A stretch of DNA of 64,000 nt from Myxococcales bacterium (GTDB lineage: Bacteria > Myxococcota > Myxococcia > Myxococcales > Myxococcaceae). This document shows positions 44,111-53,346 of the stretch, in pieces. The position numbers and the translations under genes were made by a program. Each line of letters begins with the position of its first letter. Positions within the stretch are counted from its first letter, which is position 1. The notes below the pieces were generated by a model, which was not told the origin of the DNA, did no database searches, and saw only the letters and a program-made list of their open reading frames with translations. The stretch covers positions 1 to 64,000 of the forward strand of contig JAUXRI010000235.1 in NCBI GenBank assembly GCA_030681895.1, written 5' to 3'.

Positions 44111-46014
44111 GGTGTCGTCCCCTTCCCGAGCCAGCGCCTTCGCCAGAGTTCGAACATCAACAGTGCCCACAGCGGCTTGCGGTGATCGACCCGATCGGAC
44201 TGGTGCTCGTCGATCAACCGCCGCACCACCTTCGGCTCGAAGAAGCCGGCCTGCGCCACGGCCTGCTCCGAGAGCAGATCTTCGATGAGCGGACGGAGCG
44301 GGCCTTTGAGCCACGCGGCCACCGGCAACGCGAAGCCGTGCTTCTTCCGGTAGAGGATCTCGGCGGGCAGCAACGGCTCCAGCGCCTTCTTGAGCAGCCA
44401 TTTGCGCGTGGTGCCCCGCATCTTGAGCGAGAACGGCAACGACATCGCGAGCTCGACGACGCGCGTGTCGAGGAACGGCGCGCGCACCTCGAGCGAGGCC
44501 GCCATCGACGCGCGGTCCACTTTCACGAGGATGTCGTCCTTCATGTAGAAGTGAACGTAGAAGCGCTCGACCTGCTCGATGCCCGACTCCCGGCGCGACG
44601 AGGCGAACGCATCGAGCGGCGCATAGATGTCGGCGACGCCGTCACCCGGAGCCCGCCACGCGGGCGTCAACACCTCCTGCACCGCTTCTGGCGTGAACGA
44701 CGCGATCCACGCCTGGTGCCGGTGATGCGGGGGCCGCCCGAGGCCGCCGAGGAACTGGCGAGCCCGGAAGTCGAGGCTCATGTACGCGCCCGACTTCGGG
44801 AGCAACGAGGTGAGCGCTCCTGCCTTGTCCCACAGCGCACGCGGGAGCCCGCCCAGCGCCACGCCAATGGGGTGCGCGAGGAAGCTGTCGTAGCCCGCGA
44901 AGAGTTCGTCTGCGCCGTCGCCACCGAGCGCGACCGTCACGTGCTTCCGCGTGAACTTCGAGAGCAGGTACGTCGGCACATACGACGGGTCGGCGAACGG
45001 CTCGTCGAGTTGGTCGGCCACCTGTGGCACGAGGTCGACACAGGCCTGCGCCGACAGCGTCTCTTCGTGGTGATCGGTGCCCAGGTGCTTCGCGACGAGG
45101 CGCGCGTAGCTGCTCTCGTCGAAGCTCGCCTCCGAGAAGCCGATGCTGAACGTCTTGAGCGAGCCCTTCGGCACTTCCCGTGCCGCGAGCGCGGTGACGG
45201 CGCTCGAGTCGATACCACCCGAGAGGAAGACACCCAGCGGCACGTCGGACACGAGGCGGCGCTTCACGGCGCCAGCGAGCTCCTCACGGAGCTTGTCGCA
45301 CGCAGCGTCGACCGAGGCCGGCAGCTGCTCCATCAACGAGTGCTCGGGTGCGTCGGGCACGCGGTAGTACGGCTCCACGCGCAGCCGGCCGTTCTCGTAC
45401 ACGGCGAAGTGAGACTCGGGCAGCTTGCGCACGCCGCCGAGGATCGAGTCAGGCGTCGGCACGCAATCGAACGCGAGGTACCGCCGCAGCGCCGCAGCAT
45501 CGACCTGCCGCGGACAGGCCGGGTGCTGGAGCAGGCCCTTGAGCTCGCTGCCGAAGATCAGCCCCCACGGACCCTCGGCCACGTACACGGGCTTCTTGCC
45601 GAAGCGATCGCGCGCCAGGACCAGCCGCCGGGCCTTCGCGTCCCAGATGGCCACGCCGAACATGCCGTGAATGCGCTCGAAGATGCCGGTGCCCCACTCC
45701 AGGTACCCGTGGAGGATCACCTCGGTGTCCGAGCGGTTCTCGAAGACGTGGCCCTTCTGCTCGAGCTCGGCCTTCAGCGGCTGGAAGTTGTAGATCTCAC
45801 CGTTGAAGACGATCGTCGCGTGCGCCGCCGTCATCGGCTGATGGCCACCGGAGACGTCGATGATCGACAACCGCCGAAATCCGAGCGCGCACGGGCCGTC
45901 GAGGTGAAAGCCGTCGTCGTCAGGCCCGCGATGGGAGATGGCGGTGGCCATCGCGCGGACGATCGGCTCCTCTGCTGGTGCTCCCGAGGTGACGAAGCCG
46001 ACGATGCCGCACAT
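44107..46014 (-). CDS. asnB: Glutamine-dependent asparagine synthase family amidotransferase
   Basis: A 635-residue two-domain enzyme. The N-terminal class II glutaminase starts MCGIVGF with Cys2 as nucleophile, then HRGPDDDG, VFNGEIYNF and NRSDTEVILHGY. The synthetase domain has the ATP-pyrophosphatase loop FLSGGIDSSAVTALAA and LGGDGADELFAGYDSF, then KVDRASMAASLEVRAPFLD and KHGFALPVAAWL. Location-wise it matches the exosortase/polysaccharide-locus AsnB paralogs, which may amidate uronic acids or peptides rather than make free asparagine. It starts 3 bases after the stop of the polyprenyl-sugar synthase and overlaps the epimerase. Family sure, substrate inferred. Confidence 0.93.
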   Translation of the reverse strand: MCGIVGFVTSGAPAEEPIVRAMATAISHRGPDDDGFHLDGPCALGFRRLSIIDVSGGHQPMTAAHATIVFNGEIYNFQPLKAELEQKGHVFENRSDTEVILHGYLEWGTGIFERIHGMFGVAIWDAKARRLVLARDRFGKKPVYVAEGPWGLIFGSELKGLLQHPACPRQVDAAALRRYLAFDCVPTPDSILGGVRKLPESHFAVYENGRLRVEPYYRVPDAPEHSLMEQLPASVDAACDKLREELAGAVKRRLVSDVPLGVFLSGGIDSSAVTALAAREVPKGSLKTFSIGFSEASFDESSYARLVAKHLGTDHHEETLSAQACVDLVPQVADQLDEPFADPSYVPTYLLSKFTRKHVTVALGGDGADELFAGYDSFLAHPIGVALGGLPRALWDKAGALTSLLPKSGAYMSLDFRARQFLGGLGRPPHHRHQAWIASFTPEAVQEVLTPAWRAPGDGVADIYAPLDAFASSRRESGIEQVERFYVHFYMKDDILVKVDRASMAASLEVRAPFLDTRVVELAMSLPFSLKMRGTTRKWLLKKALEPLLPAEILYRKKHGFALPVAAWLKGPLRPLIEDLLSEQAVAQAGFFEPKVVRRLIDEHQSDRVDHRKPLWALLMFELWRRRWLGKGTTP

Positions 46015-46017
46015 GGG

Positions 46018-46998
46018 TCACTCCCGGCGTTCCGGAACCTTCGTCTGGCCCTTCGCGATCACCGAGCCGACCAGGTACGGCCGCTTGCCCTGGCTCTCGT
46101 AGTACGTGCGAATCACGACCTCGGCCAGCAGACCGACGAGGATCGCCTGAATACCCGTGAGTCCCGCGATGCCCGCGAACAAGGGCAGCGGCGTCGCGAC
46201 GAAGTCTCGCAGCCCGGCGATCTTCAGCCCCACGGCCGTCGCGGCGGCGATGAACGAGAGCATCAGCGACACCATGCCGAACCCGCCGAACACGTAGATG
46301 GGCTTGGTGAGGTACTGGAACAGGAACTTCACGACGATGAGGTCGAGCACCACGCGCGGAATGCGGCCGAAGCCGTACTTCGACACGCCAGCGACGCGAG
46401 CGCGGTGGTTCACCACCATCTCGGTGACGCGGGCTCCCTGCCAGTGCGCGTAGATGGGAATGAAGCGGTGCATCTCGCCGTACAGCTTCACGCCTTCGAT
46501 CACGTCGCGGCGGTAGGCCTTCAAGGTGCAGCCGTAATCGTGCAACTGAACGCCCGACAGCCACGAGATGAGCCCGTTCGCGACCTTCGACGGCAACACG
46601 CGCAGGCCCGAGTCCTGGCGGTTCTTTCGCCAGCCCGACACGCACTCGTAGCCCTCGGCCATCTTGGCGAGCATCTTCGGGATCTCGGCGGGGTCGTTCT
46701 GCAGGTCGCCGTCCATCGGGATGATGACCTCGCCGTTCGCGCGCTCGATGCCGGCGGCCAGCGCGGCGGTCTGCCCGAAGTTGCGCCGGAACTTCACCAG
46801 CACCACCGCGTCGTCCTGCTTCGCGATGGCCTCGAGCACGCTGTAGGTCTTGTCGGTCGACCCGTCGTCGACGAACACCATCTCGAACGACTTGCCAAAC
46901 GCGACGAGCACGCCCTTGAGCTCGTCGTACAGAGCACGGGCGTTGTCTTCTTCGTTGAAGAACGGGACGACGACCGACAGGTCGATGGACGCAGGCAT
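46018..46998 (-). CDS. Polyprenyl-phosphate sugar synthase (DPM1/ArnC-like GT2)
   Basis: A 326-residue GT2 enzyme with an N-terminal GT-A domain (VVVPFFNEEDNARALY, FVDDGSTDKTYSV, DGDLQNDPAEIP holding the DXD) and two C-terminal membrane helices (about residues 235-258 and 268-292). This is the layout of enzymes that load glucose, mannose or aminoarabinose onto polyprenyl-phosphate. Its product would be the natural donor for the many GT-C membrane proteins in this locus. The ATG at 46998 is preferred since it matches family N-termini; an ATG at 47037 adds 13 residues and has GGAGAGG further upstream. The unit continues through asnB and the epimerase. Confidence 0.9.
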   Translation of the reverse strand: MPASIDLSVVVPFFNEEDNARALYDELKGVLVAFGKSFEMVFVDDGSTDKTYSVLEAIAKQDDAVVLVKFRRNFGQTAALAAGIERANGEVIIPMDGDLQNDPAEIPKMLAKMAEGYECVSGWRKNRQDSGLRVLPSKVANGLISWLSGVQLHDYGCTLKAYRRDVIEGVKLYGEMHRFIPIYAHWQGARVTEMVVNHRARVAGVSKYGFGRIPRVVLDLIVVKFLFQYLTKPIYVFGGFGMVSLMLSFIAAATAVGLKIAGLRDFVATPLPLFAGIAGLTGIQAILVGLLAEVVIRTYYESQGKRPYLVGSVIAKGQTKVPERRE

Positions 46999-47136
46999 CG
47001 CCGCGCGACGTAGCAGAACCCGATGGGCGGTCGACATGATTGTGCCTGCCTCTCCGTCGAGAACTGGCCCGCAGCCCCTGTCCGTTGGTCGCCAGCCTGC
47101 TTGAACCCGGCTCCCGGGGCCGTTACGTGCGCGCCA

Positions 47137-50100
47137 ATGTTTTCGCCTGGCATCGACGGCTTCACCCTCGACGATCTCTACCAGCCAGCCGGCCTCGAGC
47201 GCCTGTTCAGCCGCTTCTGCATGGAGCTGCGCGCCCTCTCCCCCGACGTCGCCAGCCGCTATGACGCGTACCGCGCCGCCATCGCCGCAGGCCGAGCGCG
47301 TGGAGGCCTGACCGCCCCGCAGGAGTCAGACCTGCTCGTCGACGTGGCTGCCTTCACCTCGAAGTTCGTCTCGCGGCTGTTCCGCATCGATCGCGAGCTC
47401 GGCACGCTGAAGAAGCAGCTCACGGGAGAGCTCGGCCTCTTCGACTTCAAGCGCGAGTTCGTCACCCGCCGCGTCTTCAAGAAGGGCGCAGGCGATCGAC
47501 CGAAGCGCGACGAACTGCCCGAACTCGATCGCCGCATGGCGCTGCTGCTGAAGCTCGGCTTCGCGGCTGATCTCCCACCGGTACCAGAAGGCCACCCGCA
47601 CCACGGGCCTGATCATGAACGCGCGCTCGCGGAAGCCGTGCTGACGCTGATGAACGTGGAGCGGCACTTCGCGGGCCAGAAGGACGCTCCGGCGCTCGTC
47701 GAGACGTGGACGGGCGTTCGAGCAGCGCTGCTCTCGACTGACGCGGGGAAGGCCGCCTTCGGCTCCACGCTGATCGGCGAAGAGCTCGTCCAGGTGCGTG
47801 GGCTCCTCTCACTCGCCGACCGGTGGACGTACGCCTGCGCGAGCTTCACCCACACCTTCGAGGGCTGGAGCACGATTCACCAGCCGAAGCCGCTCGTGTT
47901 CGACGCGCTCGTCGAGCTCAAGACGCCGAACCCCGAGACGCCCGAGATCTTCGAAGGCCCTGACGCGCACCTGCGCCGGCGCGACGGCTTCGGCCTGACC
48001 GACCCCCGCTTCAGCCCGCGCGAGGTGATGAACGAGGTCGACTACTGCGTGGTGTGTCACGAGCGCGAGAAGGACTCGTGCAGCAAGGGCTTCAAGGAGA
48101 AGGACCCGATCGCCGCGGGCAACACGTTCAAGAAGAACCCGCTCGGCGTGCCGCTCGCCGGCTGTCCGCTCGAGGAGCACATCAGCGAGATGCACGTGCT
48201 CAAGGCCCGTGGCGACTCGCTCGGTGCGCTCACCATGGTGATGCTCGACAACCCGATGTGCCCGGGCACAGGTCACCGCATCTGCAACGACTGCCTGAAG
48301 GCCTGCATCTTCCAGAAGCAGGAGCCGGTGAACATTCCGCAGATCGAGACGAGCACGCTGACCGACGTGCTGGCGATGCCGTACGGCTTCGAGATCTACG
48401 GGCTGCTCACGCGGTGGAACCCGCTCAACGCACGCCGGCCATACGCGGCTCCCGCCAACGGCAAGAACGTGATGGTCGTCGGCCTGGGCCCGGCTGGCTA
48501 CACGCTCTCGCATTACCTCCTCCACGAGGGCTTCACGGTCGCTGGCATCGACGGCTTGAAGATCGAGCCGTTCCCTGACGCGCTGACAGGCAAGAACGGG
48601 CACGCGCTCACGCCGATTCGCGACTGGAGAGAGATCGCTTCGACGCTCGACACCCGCATCCTCGAGGGCTTCGGCGGCGTCAGCGAGTACGGCATCACGG
48701 TGCGGTGGGACAAGTCGTTCCTCACGCTCATTCACCTCACGCTTGCGCGGCGCGAAGGCTTCAAGGCGTACGGCGGCATCCGGTTCGGCGGCACGCTCAC
48801 GGTGGACGACGCGTGGGCGATGGGCGTCGATCACGTCGCGATCGCGGCCGGCGCGGGCAAGCCGACCCTCGTGCCGATGAAGAACAACCTGCTGCGCGGC
48901 GTGCGCGCGGCCAGTGACTTCCTGATGGCGCTGCAGCTCACCGGTGCGTTCAAGAAGGACTCGTTGGCGAACATGCAGGTGCGGCTCCCTGCGCTCGTCA
49001 TCGGCGGCGGCCTCACCGGCATCGACACTGCGACGGAGCTGTTCGCGTACTACCCGGTGCAGGTCGAGAAGGTGCTGAGCCGGCACGAGTCGCTGTCTGG
49101 CTCGATCGGCGAGGCGGCCGTGTTCGCGAAGCTGAACGCCGAGGAGCTCGAGGTGTACCGGGAGTTCCTGGAGCACGGCCGCGCGATTCGGTCCGAGCGT
49201 GAGCGCGCAGCGAAGGCCCACGAGGCGCCTGACTTCATTCCGCTGGTGCGCGGCTGGGGCGGCGTGTCGTTGTGCTACCGGCGCAGCCTCGCGGAGTCTC
49301 CGGCGTATCGCCTGAACCATGAAGAAGTCGTCGAGGCGCTCGAAGAAGGCATTCGGTTCATCGAGCGCGTGACCCCCATCGAAGCGGTGCCCGACGAGTT
49401 CGGCGCGGTGAAGGCGCTGAAGTTCGAGCGCATGGCCGTGAGCGACGGAAAACTGAAGGCCACTGGCACCTTCTACGAGTTGCCCGCGCGCACCGTGTGC
49501 GTCGCTGCCGGCACCGCGCCGAACGTCACCTACGAGCGCGAGTACCCCGGCACATTCAAGCTCGCGGCCAACGGCTCGGTGTTCCGCAGCCACGTCGTCG
49601 AAGAGGTGAACGGAGCGCTGGTGCTGCGCGAAGCCCCGGAGCACGCCGACATCGGTCGCGACACCGGCTTCTTCACCTCGTACGAGAAGCACGGGCGCTT
49701 CGTGACGTACTACGGAGACAATCACCCCACGTACAACGGCAACGTGGTGCGCGCGATGGCGTCGGCCCGCGATGGGTACCCCTCGGTGGTGCAGCTGTTC
49801 GCGAAGGAATTGGCGGCCCAGCGCGACGCCGATCAGCCGTCACGCGATGCAGGACGTACGACCTTCTTCCAGCGGCTCGACTCGGCGTTCCTCGCGACCG
49901 TCGAAGCGGTGAACCGGCTCACGCCCACCATCGTCGAGGTGATCATCCGGGCTCCGTACGCAGCGCAGCACTTCCTGCCCGGCCAGTTCTATCGGCTGCA
50001 GAACTTCGAGCGCACCGCGCCGATCGTCGAGGGCACGCGGCTGACGATGGAGGGCCTCGCGCTCACCGGCGCCTGGGTCGACAAGGAGAAGGGCCTGATG

Positions 50101-50868
50101 TCGACGATCGTGCTCGAGATGGGCGCGTCGTCTCGCATGTGCGCGATGCTCAAAGTCGGGGAGCCGGTAGTGCTGATGGGCCCGACTGGCGCGCCGACCG
50201 AGATTCCGCACGTGAAGGAGACCGTGCTGCTCGCGGGCGGCGGGCTCGGCAACGCGGTGCTGTTCTCCATCGGGGCGGCGCTCAAGGCGGCCGGCTGCCG
50301 CGTGCTGTACTTCGCGGGCTATCGACGGGCCGAAGACGCGTACAAGTTCGATGAGCTCGAGGCGTCGGCCGATCAGGTGATCTGGGCCGTCGACTCAGGC
50401 ACGCCGCTGCTCCCGCGCCGCCCCAACGATCGGCACTTCGTCGGCAACATCGTGCAGGCCATGGTCGCCTACGCCGAGGGCCGTCTCGACACCCGCGAGT
50501 TCGATCTGAAGACCGTCGACCGCATCATCGCCATCGGCAGCGATCGCATGATGAACGCCGTGAAGAACGCGCGGCACGCCGTCCTGAAGCCGTTCCTCAA
50601 GCCCGAGCACTGCGCCATCGGCAGCATCAACTCACCGATGCAGTGCATGATGAAGGAGATCTGCGCACAGTGTCTGCAACGGCACGTCGACCCACGCACC
50701 GGGAAGGAGTCGTTCGTCTTCTCGTGCTCCAACCAGGATCAACCGCTCGACTCGGTCGACTTCACGCACCTCGACATGCGGCTGCGGGCGAACTCGGTGC
50801 TCGAGAAGCAGGCCGATCTGTTCTTCACCCACCTGCTGCGACGTCGCGACGGCCTGCTGCGGGTGTGA
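47137..50868 (+). CDS. Giant multi-domain flavin/Fe-S oxidoreductase (GltD-like plus PyrK/FNR-like fusion)
   Basis: A 1243-residue soluble protein. Residues 1-290 are helical and not assigned. Residues about 298-395 are Cys-rich (DYCVVCHEREKDSC, ICNDCLKACIFQ), like the Fe-S region ahead of GltD-type domains. An FAD site VMVVGLGPAGYTLS starts near 443 and a second dinucleotide site LVIGGGLTGIDTA near 618, with an insertion (RGWGGVSLCYRRS). Residues about 930-1150 are ferredoxin-reductase-like (LPGQFYRLQNF, GGGLGNAVLFS). Residues about 1169-1198 have the four-Cys 2Fe-2S cluster of DHODH electron-transfer subunits (MQCMMKEICAQC then FSC). NfnA/NfnB or SudA/SudB functions appear joined in one chain. 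Electron bifurcation or transhydrogenation is inferred. The ATG at 47137 gives the first coding-like residues. Confidence 0.87.
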   Translation: MFSPGIDGFTLDDLYQPAGLERLFSRFCMELRALSPDVASRYDAYRAAIAAGRARGGLTAPQESDLLVDVAAFTSKFVSRLFRIDRELGTLKKQLTGELGLFDFKREFVTRRVFKKGAGDRPKRDELPELDRRMALLLKLGFAADLPPVPEGHPHHGPDHERALAEAVLTLMNVERHFAGQKDAPALVETWTGVRAALLSTDAGKAAFGSTLIGEELVQVRGLLSLADRWTYACASFTHTFEGWSTIHQPKPLVFDALVELKTPNPETPEIFEGPDAHLRRRDGFGLTDPRFSPREVMNEVDYCVVCHEREKDSCSKGFKEKDPIAAGNTFKKNPLGVPLAGCPLEEHISEMHVLKARGDSLGALTMVMLDNPMCPGTGHRICNDCLKACIFQKQEPVNIPQIETSTLTDVLAMPYGFEIYGLLTRWNPLNARRPYAAPANGKNVMVVGLGPAGYTLSHYLLHEGFTVAGIDGLKIEPFPDALTGKNGHALTPIRDWREIASTLDTRILEGFGGVSEYGITVRWDKSFLTLIHLTLARREGFKAYGGIRFGGTLTVDDAWAMGVDHVAIAAGAGKPTLVPMKNNLLRGVRAASDFLMALQLTGAFKKDSLANMQVRLPALVIGGGLTGIDTATELFAYYPVQVEKVLSRHESLSGSIGEAAVFAKLNAEELEVYREFLEHGRAIRSERERAAKAHEAPDFIPLVRGWGGVSLCYRRSLAESPAYRLNHEEVVEALEEGIRFIERVTPIEAVPDEFGAVKALKFERMAVSDGKLKATGTFYELPARTVCVAAGTAPNVTYEREYPGTFKLAANGSVFRSHVVEEVNGALVLREAPEHADIGRDTGFFTSYEKHGRFVTYYGDNHPTYNGNVVRAMASARDGYPSVVQLFAKELAAQRDADQPSRDAGRTTFFQRLDSAFLATVEAVNRLTPTIVEVIIRAPYAAQHFLPGQFYRLQNFERTAPIVEGTRLTMEGLALTGAWVDKEKGLMSTIVLEMGASSRMCAMLKVGEPVVLMGPTGAPTEIPHVKETVLLAGGGLGNAVLFSIGAALKAAGCRVLYFAGYRRAEDAYKFDELEASADQVIWAVDSGTPLLPRRPNDRHFVGNIVQAMVAYAEGRLDTREFDLKTVDRIIAIGSDRMMNAVKNARHAVLKPFLKPEHCAIGSINSPMQCMMKEICAQCLQRHVDPRTGKESFVFSCSNQDQPLDSVDFTHLDMRLRANSVLEKQADLFFTHLLRRRDGLLRV

Positions 50869-50899
50869 ATTTTCGGGCAGGGCGCGCAGTCAGTGCGTC

Positions 50900-52381
50900 G
50901 TGCTCCGCCAGATGGCCCTGATGCTCGTGTTCACGAGCGCCTGTTCGCTGCGTCAGGCCCGGCTGGAGACGACGAAGGAACGGTTGTCCGCGAAGGCCGC
51001 CGACCCGGAGTGTGGCCCGGTGGGAGTTCGTCGTGCGGCGCTCGCGAGTCGATGGGGCGAGTACCTGCGCGTCCACGTCAAGACGCCGGCGCTGCTGACC
51101 GGAGAAGCGCGACTCCACGTGGGTGCCCGGCCGATGCCGCTCAAGGCGTTCGCGGTGACGGGCGACGAATTGGTGTTCGAGGCGCAGTGGCCGAACGAGA
51201 AGCTGAGCGTGCCGTCGGGGCTCGAGAAGGGCCTCGTGCTCGATCTCACGCTGACGGGCCTGTCGAGCGCGGCGGGAGACTGCAAAGGCGTCGAGGTCAC
51301 CATCGAGCAGGGCGCGTTCCAGCCCACCGTCGAGGAGCAGGCCTGGGTCGACGAGCTGATTCGCCGCGGAGGCCCTGACGTCGAGGCGTGGCGCGCGCAG
51401 CAGGCGCCGAAGGCCGTGGCAGTGGCAGTACGCACACCAGCACCGCCTTCAGCCCCCCGCGTCCCCGCGCTCGTCGCCGCGCGACCGAAGGCGATCGTCC
51501 GTCAGGTCTCCGACGAGAGCGAGTGGGCCCAATGGGTCGGAGAAGAGGCCTCTGGCGCCGACGCCATTCGTTGGGCCGATTGGCCGCTGGCGAACATCAT
51601 CAGGAGCGCCGGGGAAGGCGCGGCGCTCTCCCGAGGCGCATGGGTGGTGTTGGTCAGCCGTGGCGACGAGGTGCGCGCGAATACCGAAGCGGCGGCGGCG
51701 CACTACGAGGTCCCCGCGCCACGCACCGCTCGCGAGCTGACGAAGTTGCTCACCATCATCCGGAGCGAAGTCGAGACCGACGACGCCGCGATGCTGACCC
51801 TCTTCGCCGGACGTGCTGCGACTGGCGAGGCGATCGCGAAGGCCGGAGCGACGTCGCCCCTCGAACGGCTCGCCTCCGTCCTTCCACGAGACAAGACACG
51901 CGCTGCCGAAGCCGCCTCACAGGCTCTGATGTTCGCGACCGCGTTCGAGCTGACCTGGCCGTTGCCCGCGACGACGCGGGTCTCGTCTGGGTTCGGGTAC
52001 CGGAACCACCCGACGCTCGGCGGCGTGCGGCTGCACACCGGCGTCGATCTCTCGGTGCCAACAGGAACACAGGTGCACGCGAGTGGAGCCGGCGTCGTCG
52101 TGCGGGCGGGGAGCGACTCCGTGAACGGGCGCTACCTCGTCGTCGATCACGGCTTCGGCGTCACGACGGCCTACCTGCACAACACTGAGGTCCTGGTCGT
52201 CGAAGGGCAACAGGTCGCGGCGGGCGATGTGGTCTCGATTTCAGGCAACACGGGCCGCAGCACCGGCCCTCACCTGCACTACCAGCTCGAGCTCGAGCGG
52301 CGCCCGGTCGACCCCCTGCTCTTCCACCCTCGCCCACAGGCCTCGCCGGACCTCGTCGCAACGACGCACGCTCACTTCTAA
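50900..52381 (+). CDS. M23-family peptidase lipoprotein
   Basis: A 493-residue exported protein. The signal MALMLVFTSAC (ATG at 50912; the GTG at 50900 is the longer alternative) ends in a lipobox. A beta-rich N-terminal region and an Ala/Pro linker lead to helical segments; residues about 350-480 are the LytM/M23 domain, with GFGYRNHPTLGGVRLHTGVD (the zinc-binding H-x3-D motif), VVDHGFGVTTAYLHN and the catalytic H-x-H in GPHLHYQLEL. The active-site set is complete, so it may cut peptidoglycan cross-bridges or stems. Its stop overlaps the convergent cupin gene by 4 bases. Confidence 0.92.
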   Translation: MLRQMALMLVFTSACSLRQARLETTKERLSAKAADPECGPVGVRRAALASRWGEYLRVHVKTPALLTGEARLHVGARPMPLKAFAVTGDELVFEAQWPNEKLSVPSGLEKGLVLDLTLTGLSSAAGDCKGVEVTIEQGAFQPTVEEQAWVDELIRRGGPDVEAWRAQQAPKAVAVAVRTPAPPSAPRVPALVAARPKAIVRQVSDESEWAQWVGEEASGADAIRWADWPLANIIRSAGEGAALSRGAWVVLVSRGDEVRANTEAAAAHYEVPAPRTARELTKLLTIIRSEVETDDAAMLTLFAGRAATGEAIAKAGATSPLERLASVLPRDKTRAAEAASQALMFATAFELTWPLPATTRVSSGFGYRNHPTLGGVRLHTGVDLSVPTGTQVHASGAGVVVRAGSDSVNGRYLVVDHGFGVTTAYLHNTEVLVVEGQQVAAGDVVSISGNTGRSTGPHLHYQLELERRPVDPLLFHPRPQASPDLVATTHAHF

Positions 52382-52800
52382 GCGCCGGGAGCCCACCCTG
52401 GTGGCGCGAGCTCGAAGTGCTTGAAGTCGAAGCCTGGCGCGACGGTGCAGCTCACCAGGGTCCACTCACCCGTCGTCGCCGCCGCCTGCCACGCGCCTGC
52501 GGGAACGATGGCCTGAGGTCGCTCGCCGGCCAGCACGTTCGGGCCCAGGCGCACCGTCCGTTGGGCCTTGCCGTCATCCGACAGGCCCAGCTCGATCGGC
52601 GCGCCAGCGTGAAAGAGCCACACCTCGACCGCGTCGACGCGATGCCAGTGTGACCGTTGGTCCGCCTTCAGCAGGAAGTAGATCGCCGTCGAGTGCGCGC
52701 GGCCGTTCGTGGACGCAGCGTCTCGAAACGTCTCGGCGTACCAACCGCCCTCGGGGTGCTGCTTCAAGCCCAGCTCGCGAATGATCTCGTCGGCCGTCAT
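52378..52800 (-). CDS. Cupin of the DUF985 (cupin_5) family
   Basis: A 140-residue single-domain cupin. TADEIIRELGLKQHPEGGWY and AIYFLLKADQRSHWHRVDAVEVW match the DUF985 family pattern, followed by LGPNVLAGERPQAIVPAG and TLVSCTVAPGFDF. The family includes proteins likened to sugar epimerases, but its enzymatic role is unproven. It starts immediately after the stop of the lipoprotein gene (no gap) and is the last gene of a seven-gene minus-strand unit. The tail overlaps the convergent peptidase gene. Confidence 0.9.
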   Translation of the reverse strand: MTADEIIRELGLKQHPEGGWYAETFRDAASTNGRAHSTAIYFLLKADQRSHWHRVDAVEVWLFHAGAPIELGLSDDGKAQRTVRLGPNVLAGERPQAIVPAGAWQAAATTGEWTLVSCTVAPGFDFKHFELAPPGWAPGA

Positions 52801-53346
52801 CTACCCTCCGCACTCGGGCTGGCAGCTGCTGCACTGCGGCTTCACCGTGGCGCTCGCCTTCCCCAGGTACATGCCGCCCTGTCGCGAGAACGCGTACGCC
52901 TCGATGATGATTTCCTCATCGACGATGTTCACACCCGCTGGCGTCGGGCAGAGCACGAGCCGATAGGAGTAGTTGCCCTCACTCGCGCCGGCGTCGGTGA
53001 CGTTGAAGCCCATGGGCTGCTCCGCGCTGCCGATGAACTTGCCGTCGCTGACCCGGTTGGCCCTGACGAGCAGGTACAGCTCATTGGTCGGCGTCTGCCC
53101 GACGACGCGGAAGTTCAAGAACACGTGCCGTCCACCACCACCCTGAAAACCTGCGAGCAGCGGCACCGTGTTCCCGATCGGCATGAAGCCGCCTCCTTCA
53201 TCAGAGGCACCGAGCTGCAGCGCACCTGACGGCCACATCGGTGCGCCGCTTGGAACGGTCGGTCCGTTCGTTGGGTCCGGGCGAACGATCGGTTGCGGCA
53301 TCTGAATGCAGCAGGCGCTGAGGGCGACCGCGAAGAGCACTCTCAC
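52801..53346 (-). CDS. Lipoprotein, function unknown
   Basis: A 181-residue protein with a very short signal and lipobox (MRVLFAVALSAC). The mature part has a beta-rich domain (GGRHVFLNFRVVGQTPTNEL, NYSYRLVLCPTPAGVNIVDE) and ends in a Cys-rich tail (QCSSCQPECGG). The GTG start overlaps the PfkB kinase stop in GTGA (53343-53346), so it is coupled to that gene. No named family was recognised. Confidence 0.8.
   Translation of the reverse strand: MRVLFAVALSACCIQMPQPIVRPDPTNGPTVPSGAPMWPSGALQLGASDEGGGFMPIGNTVPLLAGFQGGGGRHVFLNFRVVGQTPTNELYLLVRANRVSDGKFIGSAEQPMGFNVTDAGASEGNYSYRLVLCPTPAGVNIVDEEIIIEAYAFSRQGGMYLGKASATVKPQCSSCQPECGG

Noticed and set aside
44182-47013. 943-codon open frame on the plus strand opposite asnB and the polyprenyl-sugar synthase
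   Set aside because: It spans two real minus-strand genes with complete catalytic motifs. Composition is shadow-like and no family features are visible.
47809-49725. 638-codon minus-strand frame inside the oxidoreductase gene
   Set aside because: Shadow of the Fe-S/FAD region; no motifs and unusual composition.
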